Shown here: positions 1 through 7,144 of the stretch, in pieces
Numbering within the stretch: position 1 is the stretch's first letter
Layout: each line of letters begins with the position of its first letter
NCBI GenBank assembly: GCA_900755895.1
Contig: CAAEIG010000155.1
Location: forward strand, 1-42,583
DNA: 42,583 bases
Source of the DNA: Clostridia bacterium
GTDB lineage: Bacteria > Bacillota > Clostridia > Oscillospirales > Acutalibacteraceae
Direction of reading: 5' to 3'
Notes under the pieces: generated by a model
Seen by the model: only the letters and a program-made list of their open reading frames with translations
Database searches by the model: none
What the model was told of the DNA's origin: nothing
Position numbers and translations under genes: made by a program

Positions 1-47
1 CCCGACCCATTTGAAGGAATCGGCCCATAGCCGGAGAGCTGCCCAGC

Positions 48-200
48 GAAAAAGTTTTTGGGCGCATTTTTTCAAAAAGGCGCGACCTTAAAAGCCCTAA
101 CCCCGGCGAAGCCAAAAAAGAAGCAGGGGCTAGGCCGGGCCTGCCGAAGGCAGAAGGCCGCCGTCCCGAAACCCGGAAAAACTTTTGTGCCCCTGGGGAT
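48..200. repeat. Intergenic hairpin repeat, copy 1
   Basis: First of three related intergenic elements in the window (others near 3774 and 31242). It opens with AAAAAGTTTTTG (49-60). A hairpin follows with arms GCGC (62-65) and GCGC (80-83) flanking a TTTTT-TC-AAAAA core (67-78), then the shared GCGACCT block (82-88). The rest of the 150 bases is GC-rich and ends with a second hairpin, CCCCTGGG (191-198) paired with CCCAGGGG (212-219). A short open frame at 58-249 falls inside the element and is not credible as a gene. The element may end transcripts arriving from upstream of the window; that is inference. Confidence 0.6.
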
Positions 201-226
201 TGGTCCTTTTTCCCAGGGGGAATTTA

Positions 227-235
227 TGGTATACT
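227..235 (+). promoter_or_regulatory. Extended -10 promoter for the ABC exporter operon
   Basis: TGGTATACT, an extended -10 with TATACT at 230-235, lies 33 bases before the GTG start at 269. There is no good -35 at 17 bp spacing, which is tolerable with the TG extension. The ribosome binding site AAAGGA is at 255-260. Confidence 0.5.
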
Positions 236-268
236 TAATTTATCTATGACCGTGAAAGGACGATCTCT

Positions 269-2008
269 GTGAAAAAGCTCTTCGGCTACATGAAAGCGTA
301 CAAGAAAGAATGTATCCTGGGTCCCCTGTTCAAGCTGTTGGAGGCTTCCTTCGAACTGATGGTACCCCTGGTGATGGCCGCCGTCATCGACGTGGGTATC
401 GCCAATTCGGACCGGGGCTACATCGGACGGATGTGCCTGGTGATGGCCGCCCTGGGCGTCATTGGCCTGGTGTGTTCCATCACCGCCCAGTATTTTGCAG
501 CCAAGGCCTCGGTGGGCATTGCCTGCAAACTGCGGCACAACCTGTTTGCCCATATTCAGGAGCTGAGCTTCTCTGAAATGGACACCGCAGGCACCTCCAC
601 CCTCATCACCCGCATGACCAGCGATATCAACCAGGTGCAGAATGGTCTGAATCTGGCCCTGCGTCTGCTGCTGCGGTCGCCTTTCGTGGTGTTCGGCGCT
701 ATGGTCATGGCCTTTACCATCGACGTGCCCGCTGCACTGATCTTCGTGGTGACCATCCCCCTGCTGGCGGTGGTGGTCTTCGGCGTAATGCTGTGGACCA
801 TGCCCCGGTATAAAAAGGTCCAGGGGGGCTTGGACAAGGTCCTGAGTGCCACTCGGGAAAACCTCACCGGCGTCCGGGTGATCCGGGCCTTTGGCCGGGA
901 GGCTGCTGAGACGGAGGCCTTCCAGGCGGAAAACAACGCCCTGACCCGGCTCCAGGAGCACGTGGGACGGGTCTCCGCCTTGATGAACCCTGTCACCTAT
1001 GTAATCATCAACCTGGCTGCCGTGGTGCTCATCTGGGTGGGCGCCGTCCGGGTGGATGCTGGTATCATCACCCAGGGCGCTGTGGTGGCACTGCTCAACT
1101 ACATGTCCCAGATCTTGGTGGAGCTGATCAAGCTGGCCAACCTGATTATTAACATCACCAAGGCCCTGGCCTGTATGGGCCGGGTCCAGACAGTGCTGGA
1201 TACCCAGTCCTCCATGGAAGCTCCCCAGGCAGTGACTGGCTCTGTGGAAAATGACGACCGGGTCACCTTCCGGGGCGTGGGCCTGACCTACCAGGGTGCT
1301 GGTGATGCGTCCCTGTCCGGGTTGAGCTTTTCTGTGAAGCCTGGGGAGACCGTGGGCGTCATCGGCGGCACCGGCAGCGGCAAGTCCTCCCTGGTGAACA
1401 TGATCCCCCGATTCTACGACGCCACCCAGGGTGTCGTGCTGGTGGACGGGCGGGACGTGCGGCAGTACCCCCTGGAGGCCCTGCGGGAGAAGGTGGGCGT
1501 GGTGCCCCAAAAGGCCATGCTCTTCACCGGGACCATCCGGGAGAACCTGAAGTGGGGCAAGCCCGACGCCACCGAAGAGGAGCTTTGGCAGGCGCTGGAG
1601 ACCGCCCAGGCCCGGGAGTTCGTGGAGGAAAAGCCCGGCAAGCTGGACGAGCCCGTGGCCCAGGGAGGCAAGAACTTCTCCGGCGGCCAGCGGCAGCGGC
1701 TGACCATCGCCCGGGCTCTGTTGCGAAAGCCGGAGATCCTGATTTTGGACGACAGCGCCAGCGCGTTGGACTTTGCCACCGATGCCCGGCTGCGGAAGGC
1801 CATCCGAGAGATGGAGGGAGGGCCCACGGTGTTCATCGTCAGCCAGCGGGCATCCTCCATTCGGTATGCGGATAAGATCATCGTCCTGGACGATGGCGAG
1901 GCGGTGGGTATCGGCACCCACGAAGAGCTGCTGGAGTCCTGCCAGGTGTATAAAGAGATCTTCGAGTCCCAGTTCCAGCAGACCGAGAGAAAGGGGGTAT
2001 CCGCATGA
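269..2008 (+). CDS. ABC exporter half-transporter, subunit A (degenerate ATPase site)
   Basis: 579 aa. An N-terminal type-1 exporter membrane domain (about 1-310, six predicted spans) is fused to a nucleotide-binding domain. Walker A lysine is K372 (GTGSGKSS) and the signature is a canonical SGGQ. Walker B ends in DD (D494-D495), so the catalytic Glu is replaced by Asp. The H-loop reads SQR with Gln at about 526 instead of His. It starts with GTG, with AAAGGA eight bases upstream, and overlaps the next gene by ATGA. These losses are typical of the non-catalytic partner in heterodimeric exporters such as BmrC/BmrD and TM287/288. The substrate cannot be read from sequence; drug, peptide or lipid are all possible. 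Confidence 0.93.
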   Translation: MKKLFGYMKAYKKECILGPLFKLLEASFELMVPLVMAAVIDVGIANSDRGYIGRMCLVMAALGVIGLVCSITAQYFAAKASVGIACKLRHNLFAHIQELSFSEMDTAGTSTLITRMTSDINQVQNGLNLALRLLLRSPFVVFGAMVMAFTIDVPAALIFVVTIPLLAVVVFGVMLWTMPRYKKVQGGLDKVLSATRENLTGVRVIRAFGREAAETEAFQAENNALTRLQEHVGRVSALMNPVTYVIINLAAVVLIWVGAVRVDAGIITQGAVVALLNYMSQILVELIKLANLIINITKALACMGRVQTVLDTQSSMEAPQAVTGSVENDDRVTFRGVGLTYQGAGDASLSGLSFSVKPGETVGVIGGTGSGKSSLVNMIPRFYDATQGVVLVDGRDVRQYPLEALREKVGVVPQKAMLFTGTIRENLKWGKPDATEEELWQALETAQAREFVEEKPGKLDEPVAQGGKNFSGGQRQRLTIARALLRKPEILILDDSASALDFATDARLRKAIREMEGGPTVFIVSQRASSIRYADKIIVLDDGEAVGIGTHEELLESCQVYKEIFESQFQQTERKGVSA

Positions 2009-3756
2009 AAGGCCAGAAAGCCAAAAAGGGAACTTTGAAAAAAGTCCTTCACTATATCCGGCCCTATTGGTTTTTGGTGGGTCTGTCCATCCTGCTGGCG
2101 GCAGTGACCGTGGCGGCTTCCCTGTATATCCCCATTTTGACCGGTGATGCCGTGGACCTGATTGTGGGTCCTGGAAACGTGGAGTTTGCCGGGATCGTGA
2201 AGATCCTGGTGCGCATCGGGGTCATCATCGGCATTGCCGCCCTGTCCCAGTGGGTGATGAGCCTGATCAACAACCGGATCACCTACCGGGTGGTGCGGGA
2301 TATCCGCAACAAGGCCTTCCAGAAAATCCAGATCCTGCCCCTGAAGTACATTGACGGCCGTCCCACCGGCGAGGTGGTCAGCCGTGTCATCGCTGACGTG
2401 GACCAGTTCGCCGATGGTCTTTTGATGGGCTTTACCCAGCTGTTCACCGGCGTTATCACCATCCTGGGTACCCTGTGCTTTATGCTCAGCGTCAACGTGG
2501 TGATCACCGCAGTGGTGGTGGTTATCACTCCCGTGTCCTTGGTGGTGGCGGCCTTCATCGCCAAGCGCACCTATGATATGTTCCGGCTTCAGTCCCAGGT
2601 CCGTGGGGAACAGACCGGTTTTGTGGAGGAAATGGTGGGCAGCCAGAAGGTGGTTCAGGCCTTTGGTCGGGAGAAAGCCTCTCTGGAGCAGTTTGACGAG
2701 ATCAACGAGCGGCTGCGCAAGTGCAGCCTGCGGGCCATTTTCTTCTCCTCCATCACCAACCCCTCCACCCGGTTTGTCAACTCCCTGGTGTACACCGGCG
2801 TGGGCATCGTTGGCGCACTGAGTGTGGTAAACGGCAACCTGTCCGTGGGCCAGCTTTCCGCTTTCCTGAGCTACGCCAATCAGTATACCAAGCCCTTCAA
2901 CGAGATCTCCGGCGTGGTCACCGAGCTGCAGAACGCTTTGGCCTGCGCTGGCCGGGTGTTTGAGCTCATCGAGGAGCCGGCCCAGATCCCCGACAAGGCC
3001 GACGCTCGGGTGCTGGGGGAGGCCCAGGGCAGCGTGTCCGTGGAGGACGTGGCCTTCTCCTACCGGGAGGATCAGTCCCTCATTGAGAACTTTAATTTGG
3101 AAGTAAAGCCCGGTCAGCGGGTAGCCCTGGTGGGCCCCACCGGCTGCGGCAAGACCACGGTCATCAACCTGCTGATGCGCTTCTATGACGTGAAGGGCGG
3201 CTCCATCCAGGTGGACGGCACGGACATCCGGGACATCACCCGCCACAGCCTCCGCCGGAATTACGGCATGGTGCTCCAGGAGACCTGGCTCAAGCGGGGG
3301 ACCATCCGGGAGAACATCGCCTACGGCAAGCCTAACGCCACCCTGGAGGAGATCGTGGAGGCCGCCAAAGCCGCTCACGCCCACAGCTTCATCAAGCGGC
3401 TGCCCCAGGGCTATGACACGGTGATCGGCGAGGACGGGGGCTCCATCTCCCAGGGCCAGAAGCAGCTGTTGTGCATCGCCCGAGTGATGCTCTGTCTGCC
3501 GCCCATGCTGATCCTGGACGAGGCCACCTCCTCCATTGATACCCGCACGGAGATCCGCATCCAGAAGGCCTTCCAGAAGATGATGAAGGGCCGCACCAGC
3601 TTTATCGTGGCCCACCGGCTGTCCACCATCCGGGACGCCGATGTGATTTTGGTGATGCGGGACGGTCACATCATCGAGCAGGGCAACCATGAGACCTTGC
3701 TGGAAAAGGGCGGCTTCTATGCCGAGCTGTACAATAGCCAATTTGACCACAGTTAA
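2005..3756 (+). CDS. ABC exporter half-transporter, subunit B (catalytic Walker B and H-loop)
   Basis: 583 aa with the same architecture: membrane domain about 15-320, then a nucleotide-binding domain. Walker A (GPTGCGKTT, K383), Walker B Glu E506 (LDEATSSID) and H-loop H537 (VAHR) are intact. The signature is degenerate, ISQGQ around 481-485 instead of LSGGQ. It complements subunit A: its intact Walker residues plus the intact A signature make one active ATP site, and the other pair makes a degenerate site. The start overlaps the stop of subunit A (ATGA), so the subunits are probably made in equal amounts. The protein has no signal peptide beyond its first span. Confidence 0.93.
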   Translation: MKGQKAKKGTLKKVLHYIRPYWFLVGLSILLAAVTVAASLYIPILTGDAVDLIVGPGNVEFAGIVKILVRIGVIIGIAALSQWVMSLINNRITYRVVRDIRNKAFQKIQILPLKYIDGRPTGEVVSRVIADVDQFADGLLMGFTQLFTGVITILGTLCFMLSVNVVITAVVVVITPVSLVVAAFIAKRTYDMFRLQSQVRGEQTGFVEEMVGSQKVVQAFGREKASLEQFDEINERLRKCSLRAIFFSSITNPSTRFVNSLVYTGVGIVGALSVVNGNLSVGQLSAFLSYANQYTKPFNEISGVVTELQNALACAGRVFELIEEPAQIPDKADARVLGEAQGSVSVEDVAFSYREDQSLIENFNLEVKPGQRVALVGPTGCGKTTVINLLMRFYDVKGGSIQVDGTDIRDITRHSLRRNYGMVLQETWLKRGTIRENIAYGKPNATLEEIVEAAKAAHAHSFIKRLPQGYDTVIGEDGGSISQGQKQLLCIARVMLCLPPMLILDEATSSIDTRTEIRIQKAFQKMMKGRTSFIVAHRLSTIRDADVILVMRDGHIIEQGNHETLLEKGGFYAELYNSQFDHS

Positions 3757-3773
3757 TATCGAAAACAAAGAAC

Positions 3774-3890
3774 GAAAAAAGTTTTTGCTGCTGCTTTTTT
3801 CAAAAAGCAGCGACCTGAAACCGGCGCAGCCGGAAAAAGAAAACAGGGCCTGGTCCGCGTCCGCCCAAGGGGCGGTAGGACAAGGCCCGG
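3774..3890. repeat. Intergenic hairpin repeat, copy 2
   Basis: Starts 18 bases after the exporter operon. It has AAAAAAGTTTTTG (3775-3787), then a perfect 10-bp hairpin: GCTGCTTTTT (3790-3799), loop TC, AAAAAGCAGC (3802-3811). The shared GCGACCT block follows, then a second hairpin CCGGC-GCA-GCCGG (3821-3833). The stem arms differ from copy 1 but still pair. No coding region is visible from 3757 to 4039. Confidence 0.65.
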
Positions 3891-3908
3891 CCTATTTTTG
3901 CCAATTAC

Positions 3909-3946
3909 AAAAGGACATCCGAGTTTCCGGCTCGGATGTCCTTTTT
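3909..3946 (+). terminator. Rho-independent terminator after the ABC exporter operon
   Basis: Perfect 15-bp stem AAAAGGACATCCGAG (3909-3923) with CTCGGATGTCCTTTT (3931-3945), 7-base loop, followed by T-rich sequence. On the minus strand it also has a T run, so it could serve the Smr gene arriving from the right. Confidence 0.85.
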
Positions 3947-4039
3947 CATTTTCTGCCGGTGGGACGCGGCGCGATCCTATCGACTGTGGGCCGTGCGGAT
4001 CGTGCAGCTGGTTTTTCTTTCCGGGTGGCGTCGGTTTCG

Positions 4040-4288
4040 CTATTTCAACACCAGCCTGGTCTCCCCAGGGTTCAAACTGGGAAGGATGGCCTTCACCCGG
4101 GGGTGGGAAAAGTCACTGCGAATCATGTCACGCAGGGTGGTGCCCCGCTGATAGCCGTGGATCACCCGCAGCTCGGTGACGGTGCGGGGGGCGGTGTTTA
4201 GCCAGCCGCAGAGAATGTCCCGGGCGTCCCGCTCATAGACCCCGTGGAGGTCCGCCGTGGCCACGGTGCCCTGGATGTGAAAACGCAT
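4040..4288 (-). CDS. Stand-alone Smr-domain protein
   Basis: 82 aa, essentially a lone Smr (small MutS-related) domain. It shows the DLHG motif (13-16) and the HGYQRGTTLR segment (H44 onward), matching the conserved HGKGxGxLR loop of Smr nucleases. Family members bind or nick DNA or RNA, and newer work links some to mRNA cleavage on collided ribosomes; which applies here is unknown. This protein lacks the MutS2 body. AAGGAGG lies seven bases before the ATG. It is a single-gene unit, divergent from the P-type ATPase gene. Confidence 0.8.
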   Translation of the reverse strand: MRFHIQGTVATADLHGVYERDARDILCGWLNTAPRTVTELRVIHGYQRGTTLRDMIRSDFSHPRVKAILPSLNPGETRLVLK

Positions 4289-4309
4289 AAAACAGCCTCC
4301 TTTTCCTCT

Positions 4310-4338
4310 AGTATAGTGCTGGGATGGATGAGGTGCAA
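4310..4338 (-). promoter_or_regulatory. Promoter of the Smr gene
   Basis: Read on the minus strand: TTGCAC (4338-4333), 17-bp spacer, TATACT (4315-4310). It sits about 20 bases before the ribosome binding site. Confidence 0.6.
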
Positions 4339-4411
4339 GAAACCCCTCAGAAAATTTTCTGTTAATTTTTGAAAAATTCCTGTTTTTTCAGGTGAAAGCG
4401 CCCATCACTCC

Positions 4412-4420
4412 TGGTATAAT
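4412..4420 (+). promoter_or_regulatory. Extended -10 promoter of the P-type ATPase gene
   Basis: TGGTATAAT with a perfect -10 at 4415-4420, 30 bases before the ATG at 4451. The -35 region is weak. The ribosome binding site AAGGAGGG is at 4437-4444. Confidence 0.6.
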
Positions 4421-4450
4421 ACTAGTACCAATTAAGAAGGAGGGATCTTC

Positions 4451-7075
4451 ATGACCCCTTATGACATTCCTCGGGAGGCCCTTTTGCAGGAGCTTTCCGT
4501 CTCCATGGACGCCGGACTCTCTCAGCAAGAGGCCCAGTCGCGCTTGGAGAAGTACGGCGCCAACAAGCTGGCAGAAAAGAAAAAGAAAACCAATCTGCGG
4601 AGGTTCCTGGAGCAGTTCCAGGACGTGATGATTGTGATTCTGCTGGCGGCTGCGGCGGTGAGCTTTGTGGTGGCCTGTTTCGGTCACGATCCCATGGAGT
4701 TCTTTGAGCCGCTGCTGATTCTTCTGATCGTGATCCTTAACGCCATCCTGGGAGTGGTGCAGGAGTCCAAAGCGGAAAAAGCCCTGGACGCTTTGAAAAA
4801 CATGTCCGCGCCCCATGCCCGGGTGCTTCGGGATGGGAAGGAGCAGCTTTTGGACGCCTCCCAGCTGGTGCCCGGCGACATCATCCATCTGGAGGCCGGG
4901 GACTTCATCCCCGCCGATGCCCGGCTCTTAAAGAGCGTCAGCCTGAAGAGCGAGGAATCCGCCCTCACCGGTGAGAGCGTCCCCAGCGAAAAGGACGCCG
5001 ATGTCCCGGTGGAGGAAAACGCCCCCCTGGGGGACCGGAGCAACATGGTGTTCTCCGGGTGCAGCGTTACCTACGGCACGGCTACGGCAGTGGTCACCGC
5101 CACGGGGATGCAGACCGAAATGGGCAAGATCGCCGGTCTGCTGGAAGGGGAGGAGGAGACCCAGACTCCCCTTCAGCAAAAGCTGGCCCAGCTGGGCAAG
5201 TACCTGGGCTTTGTGGCCTTGGCTGCCTGCGCTGTGATCTTTGTGGTGGGGCTCTTGAACGGCATCCCCGTGCTGGAGATCTTCATGACCGCCGTGAGCT
5301 TGGCAGTGTCCGCCATTCCCGAGGGTCTGCCCGCCATTGTCACCATTGTGCTGGCTATCGGCGTCCAGCGGATGGTGAAGAAAAACGCCCTGATCCGCCG
5401 CTTGCCTGCGGTGGAGACTTTGGGCAGCGCTTCGGTGATCTGTTCCGACAAAACCGGCACCCTGACCCAGAACCGCATGACCCTCACCAAGGTTTGGGTG
5501 GAGGGGCAGTCCCAACTGGAGGGAGTTTCATCCGAGAACAGCCCCGCGGCCCGAAAGCTGCTGCAATACGGGGCGCTGTGCTGTGACGGCTCGGTGACCT
5601 TTGGGGCGGACGGCAGCGAGCAGCATATTGGCGATCCCACCGAGACAGCCATTCTGGTGGCTGCCCACAAGAACGGCATGGAGCAGGACGCCCTGGGCAA
5701 GGAGTATCCCCGCCTGGCGGAGCTGCCCTTTGACTCGGACCGGAAGCTGATGACCACCGTCAACCGGATAGACGGGGAGCTGATTGCCATTGTCAAGGGC
5801 GCCTTTGATATGATGGCGACCCGGTGCGTCCAGGGGGATCTGGAAGCGGCCCGGGAGAAAAACGATGAGATGAGCCGTCAGGCCCTGCGGGTGCTGGCGG
5901 TGGGATACCGGAAGCTGGACCAGCTGCCCCAGGAGCTCACCAGCGAGGAACTGGAAAACGGCCTGACCTTGCTGGGCCTGGTGGGTATGATCGACCCGCC
6001 CCGGCCGGAGGCCAAGGAGGCTGTGGCCCTGTGCCGTCAGGCGGGGATCAAGCCGGTGATGATCACCGGAGACCACGTGGTGACGGCATCGGCCATTGCC
6101 AAAGAGCTGGGGATCCTCTCGGAGGGGGATCGGGCCATCACCGGCGCCGAGCTGGACGCCATGAGCGATCAGCAGCTGGACCAGGAGGTGGAGCACATCT
6201 CCGTGTATGCCCGTGTTTCCCCGGAGAATAAGATCCGCATTGTCAAGGCCTGGCAGCACCGTGGTCAGGTGGTCTCCATGACCGGCGACGGCGTCAACGA
6301 TGCTCCCGCCTTGAAGGCTGCTGATATCGGCTGTGCCATGGGCATCACCGGTACGGACGTGGCCAAGGGCGCGGCGGATATGACCCTCACCGACGATAAT
6401 TTTGCCACCATTGTCCATGCTGTCCGAGAGGGCCGGGGCATCTATGCCAATATCCGCAAAGTGGTGGGCTTTTTGCTGGGTACCAATATCGGCGAGGTGC
6501 TCACCGTGTTCTTTGCCATGATCCTTTGGCACAAGACGCCGCTGCTGTCCATGCAGCTGTTGTGGATCAACCTGGTGACCGACTCCCTGCCCGCCATCTC
6601 CCTGGGCATGGAGGCTGTGGAGAGCGATGTGATGGACCACAAGCCCAAGCCCAAGGACGAGGGGATCTTTGCCCACGGCCTGGGGATTCAGGTAGTGCTG
6701 CAGGGGTGCATGTTCGCCCTGCTGACCTTGGTGGCCTTCTTCCTGGGAGAGCGCTATGGCGGCAGCTTGGAGGCCGGTCAGACCATGGCATTCTTGGTGC
6801 TGGCCTTGACCCAGATTGTCCAGGCGTTTAACATGCGCAGCGAGTACTCCCTGTTCCGCATCGGTCCCTTCACCAACCGGAAGCTCAACGGCGCTGCACT
6901 GCTCTCTTTGGTGCTGGTGTGCCTGGTGCTGTTCACTCCGGTGGGCATCGCCTTTGGCATGGTGATTCTCCCCGCTTGGCTGTACCTGGTGGGACTGGGG
7001 CTGATCCTGGTGCCCCTGGTGGTCATGGAGTTGGCCAAGGCAGTGGGCCTGGTGAAGAAACGCCATCACAAATAA
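4451..7075 (+). CDS. Calcium-type P2A P-type ATPase
   Basis: 874 aa, the full length for P2A cation pumps. It has an N-terminal cation-ATPase domain (about 1-60), actuator domain with LTGES (172-176), phosphorylation motif CSDKTGTLT with D333, hinge TGDGVNDAP, and about ten membrane spans. Ion-site residues of SERCA site II are visible: the M4 motif IPEGLP (E291), M5 NIGE, and M6 NLVTDSLPA with Asn and Asp. This predicts ATP-driven Ca2+ export, probably one ion per cycle as in LMCA1-like pumps; Mn2+ transport is the alternative. The gene stands alone with its own promoter and terminator. Confidence 0.92.
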   Translation: MTPYDIPREALLQELSVSMDAGLSQQEAQSRLEKYGANKLAEKKKKTNLRRFLEQFQDVMIVILLAAAAVSFVVACFGHDPMEFFEPLLILLIVILNAILGVVQESKAEKALDALKNMSAPHARVLRDGKEQLLDASQLVPGDIIHLEAGDFIPADARLLKSVSLKSEESALTGESVPSEKDADVPVEENAPLGDRSNMVFSGCSVTYGTATAVVTATGMQTEMGKIAGLLEGEEETQTPLQQKLAQLGKYLGFVALAACAVIFVVGLLNGIPVLEIFMTAVSLAVSAIPEGLPAIVTIVLAIGVQRMVKKNALIRRLPAVETLGSASVICSDKTGTLTQNRMTLTKVWVEGQSQLEGVSSENSPAARKLLQYGALCCDGSVTFGADGSEQHIGDPTETAILVAAHKNGMEQDALGKEYPRLAELPFDSDRKLMTTVNRIDGELIAIVKGAFDMMATRCVQGDLEAAREKNDEMSRQALRVLAVGYRKLDQLPQELTSEELENGLTLLGLVGMIDPPRPEAKEAVALCRQAGIKPVMITGDHVVTASAIAKELGILSEGDRAITGAELDAMSDQQLDQEVEHISVYARVSPENKIRIVKAWQHRGQVVSMTGDGVNDAPALKAADIGCAMGITGTDVAKGAADMTLTDDNFATIVHAVREGRGIYANIRKVVGFLLGTNIGEVLTVFFAMILWHKTPLLSMQLLWINLVTDSLPAISLGMEAVESDVMDHKPKPKDEGIFAHGLGIQVVLQGCMFALLTLVAFFLGERYGGSLEAGQTMAFLVLALTQIVQAFNMRSEYSLFRIGPFTNRKLNGAALLSLVLVCLVLFTPVGIAFGMVILPAWLYLVGLGLILVPLVVMELAKAVGLVKKRHHK

Positions 7076-7097
7076 ACGAAAGTATCATGATGAATAG

Positions 7098-7130
7098 AAA
7101 AAGGACCTGCAAATATGCAGGTCCTTTTTT
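7098..7130. terminator. Bidirectional terminator between the ATPase and GH35 genes
   Basis: Stem AAAAAGGACCTGC (7098-7110), loop AAATAT, GCAGGTCCTTTTTT (7117-7130). A-run and T-run on both sides make it usable by both convergent genes. Confidence 0.88.
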
Positions 7131-7144
7131 GATTGGTGAAATCT

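Noticed and set aside
58..249. Short plus-strand open frame encoding a basic 63-aa peptide
   Set aside because: It lies entirely in hairpin repeat copy 1 and its promoter region, has no ribosome binding site and its composition follows the repeat.
224..3768. Long minus-strand open frames opposite the ABC exporter genes
   Set aside because: They are antisense to two well-supported genes, are rich in His/Gln/Gly as expected from reversed GC-rich codons, and match no family.
5528..7069. 513-codon minus-strand frame opposite the P-type ATPase
   Set aside because: Antisense shadow with His/Gln-rich composition; the plus-strand gene has all catalytic motifs.
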